Below are positions 62,787 to 64,000 of a stretch of 64,000 nt of DNA, one piece after another. Location of the stretch: positions 62,001-126,000 of the forward strand of contig NZ_JANKZL010000010.1 of assembly GCF_027568395.1 (NCBI RefSeq). The letters run 5' to 3'. The translations under genes and the position numbers were made by a program. This DNA is from Aminobacter sp. HY435 (GTDB lineage: Bacteria; Pseudomonadota; Alphaproteobacteria; Rhizobiales; Rhizobiaceae). A model generated the notes under the pieces. That model was not told the DNA's origin and ran no database searches. It was given only the letters and a program-made list of their open reading frames with translations. The first letter of the stretch is position 1, and each line of letters starts with the position of its first letter.

Positions 62787-63815
62787 TCAGCCCTTGAAGA
62801 GCGAAAGAATGTTCTGCGAGTTGGAGTTGGCGATGGACAGCGCCTGGATACCCAGTTGCTGCTGCACCTGGAGTGCCTGCAGGCGGGTCGACTCGCGATC
62901 CATGTCGGCATCGACCAACTGGCCAACGCCGCGATCGATGGAGTCCATCAACTTGGAAACGAAGTCCTTTTGCAGGTCGATGCGGGTCTTGGCAGCACCG
63001 AGGATCGTGGCGGCATCGGTCATTTCCGACAGTGCCTTCTCAACCACGTTCAACATCTGCTGAATCTGAATGTCGTTGGAGCCGGTTACCTTGAGGGTGG
63101 TGACAGAGTAGCCATCGGTTGCAGCCACGGTGCCGGCGGTGGCGGCGGTGGCGGCGTTGTCGCGCTTGCCGCTGGTGCCAAGCCGGAGACCATCGAGAAT
63201 GCCCATGTCGACGGCGTCAAACTCTTCGCCGGCATCAAGCACGCCATCGTTGTTTGCATCGGCGAAGCCAGTGTCGAACAGCTTGATCGGCTGAACGTCG
63301 ATGGTGATCTTGCCGAGGGTGACAGTGCCGTTCGATGCGCGATCAAACGACGACACGATGCTCGCGCCATCGTGCTTGCCAGGTGTTGCGTGATCTTTCG
63401 TGTCGACAGCCAGCCAATTGGCACCCGAGAATGTCGCGCCGCCGGCAATGCTCTTCAGCTGTTCCTGGCGCGCCTTGATTTCGGTATCGATCTTGGCCTT
63501 GTCTGCCTCGCTGGCGCCGACCGCCGCGACGAGCTTGAGCTTGATCTCCTCGACCACCGTGAGTGCCTTGTTCATGGCGGTATACGCGGTGTCGACCTTG
63601 CCGGCGCCGAGACCAAGAGCGTCCTGGACCGTGGAGAGCGCCTTGTTGTCGGAGCGCATGGTCGTCGCGATCGACCAGTAGGCAGCGTTGTCGGAGGCCT
63701 CGGCCACGCGGTAGCCGGTGGAGATGCGGCCTTGAGTGGTGTTGAGAGCCTTGTTGGTGGCGCTCAGGCTCTGCAGGGCCGTCATCGCCGAAGCGTTAGT
63801 CATTATGCTGGACAT
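62787..63815 (-). CDS. Flagellin with an EF-hand-like loop in the variable domain
   Basis: The 342-aa flagellin has conserved D0/D1 ends (SSIMTNASAMTALQSLSATN, ISTGYRVAEASDNAAYW; C-terminal LQALQVQQQLGIQALSIANS, NILSLFKG). The central variable part (~140-245) holds DANNDGVLDAGEE at 186-198. That fits the EF-hand loop pattern with acidic or amide residues at positions 1, 3, 5, 9 and 12. The filament subunit is exported by the apparatus encoded upstream on this strand. It has its own terminator and a long promoter region (to the window edge) with inverted CtrA-like sites. No other flagellin gene is visible in the window. Confidence 0.95.
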   Translation of the reverse strand: MSSIMTNASAMTALQSLSATNKALNTTQGRISTGYRVAEASDNAAYWSIATTMRSDNKALSTVQDALGLGAGKVDTAYTAMNKALTVVEEIKLKLVAAVGASEADKAKIDTEIKARQEQLKSIAGGATFSGANWLAVDTKDHATPGKHDGASIVSSFDRASNGTVTLGKITIDVQPIKLFDTGFADANNDGVLDAGEEFDAVDMGILDGLRLGTSGKRDNAATAATAGTVAATDGYSVTTLKVTGSNDIQIQQMLNVVEKALSEMTDAATILGAAKTRIDLQKDFVSKLMDSIDRGVGQLVDADMDRESTRLQALQVQQQLGIQALSIANSNSQNILSLFKG

Positions 63816-63909
63816 CTATTGGACCCCCTCTGTCAAATCTCGCGCCTTGCGCGAACCGGTTGCGGCTGCTGTTCGTTCCGCCAACGCGGCAACCGAACCG
63901 TCTTATGCA

Positions 63910-63942
63910 ATGGTTAACCATACCTACGAGAGTATGGTTAAC
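63910..63942. promoter_or_regulatory. Inverted CtrA-like 8-mers upstream of flagellin
   Basis: ATGGTTAACCAT (63910-63921) is itself a palindrome of two overlapping TTAACCAT 8-mers. A third 8-mer, ATGGTTAA at 63934-63941, faces it. The 11-base arms GTTAACCATAC and GTATGGTTAAC are separated by 8 bases, centred 112 bases upstream of the flagellin start. This is a strong symmetric site for a dimeric regulator such as FtcR or CtrA, or a hairpin if it lies in the leader. Confidence 0.6.
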
Positions 63943-64000
63943 GGCTGATTAAGAGCGCACTTTGGCCCGCAATAGCTGACGTGCCTGACGACGCAGCGGA

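Noticed and set aside
1-64000. CRISPR arrays, tRNA/rRNA genes, insertion sequences, prophage
   Set aside because: No direct-repeat array, tRNA-like cloverleaf, transposase or integrase was seen; the repeats found are small intergenic palindromes.

Overview
The window is a gene-dense, GC-rich chromosomal segment of an alphaproteobacterium of the order Hyphomicrobiales (Rhizobiales), most like Mesorhizobium or a close Phyllobacteriaceae relative. The evidence is the rhizobial flagellar set (motB-motC-motD/fliK, flaF, flbT, ftcR), homospermidine synthase, an Omp10-like lipoprotein, and mosaic palindromic repeats containing GTGCGTCCTTCGAGGCTC, a type known from rhizobial intergenic regions. Species identity is inferred from these families, not from a search.

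1-17 kb is a housekeeping and cell-envelope block: the 3' end of gltB with gltD, a palindromic repeat cluster, a DUF459 SGNH-like protein, an MltB-type lytic transglycosylase, galU, bluB behind a cobalamin riboswitch, an outer-membrane barrel protein divergent from kdsD/kpsF, an NfeD/SPFH pair, hemH, a periplasmic 5'-nucleotidase with a LysM domain, an Omp10-like lipoprotein and homospermidine synthase. 17-36 kb holds a DUF3445 heme-dependent N-demethylase gene that overlaps a RHH/ParE toxin-antitoxin pair, pabC/pabB, pepF, a sigma-54 response regulator, a DUF882 zinc peptidase, eda, an endolysin-like muramidase, trhO, a DUF533 protein, an SDR, an aminotransferase, a GNAT, an rcnA/DUF1007 nickel-cobalt pair and a LysR regulator.

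36.3-38.4 kb is a short anomalous island of lower G+C: a methyltransferase fused to a P-loop domain, a zinc-ribbon methyltransferase, and what looks like the frameshifted C-terminal stub of a sugar-nucleotide epimerase. It looks like the residue of a glycan-modification locus and is the most unusual part of the window. 38.4-42.6 kb carries an amidase, an ornithine decarboxylase with a long leader, a GNAT, intergenic repeats and an SCP2 protein. Ornithine decarboxylase (40.2 kb) and homospermidine synthase (15.9 kb) together give the ornithine-putrescine-homospermidine route.

42.8-63.8 kb is a large flagellar cluster, all on the minus strand and mostly translationally coupled. In transcription order it is flagellin, fliF, a fliH-like gene, motB, motC, fliK/motD, a lytic transglycosylase, ftcR, flgE, flgK, flgL, flaF, flbT, flgD, fliQ, an intruding MFS exporter, flhA, fliR, a fliJ-like gene, flgJ, a flgN-like gene and a FliL-like membrane protein. 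The flagellin has a textbook EF-hand loop in its variable domain. Its upstream region, and those of ftcR, kdsD/OMP and the DUF882 gene, contain TTAACCAT 8-mers resembling CtrA half sites.
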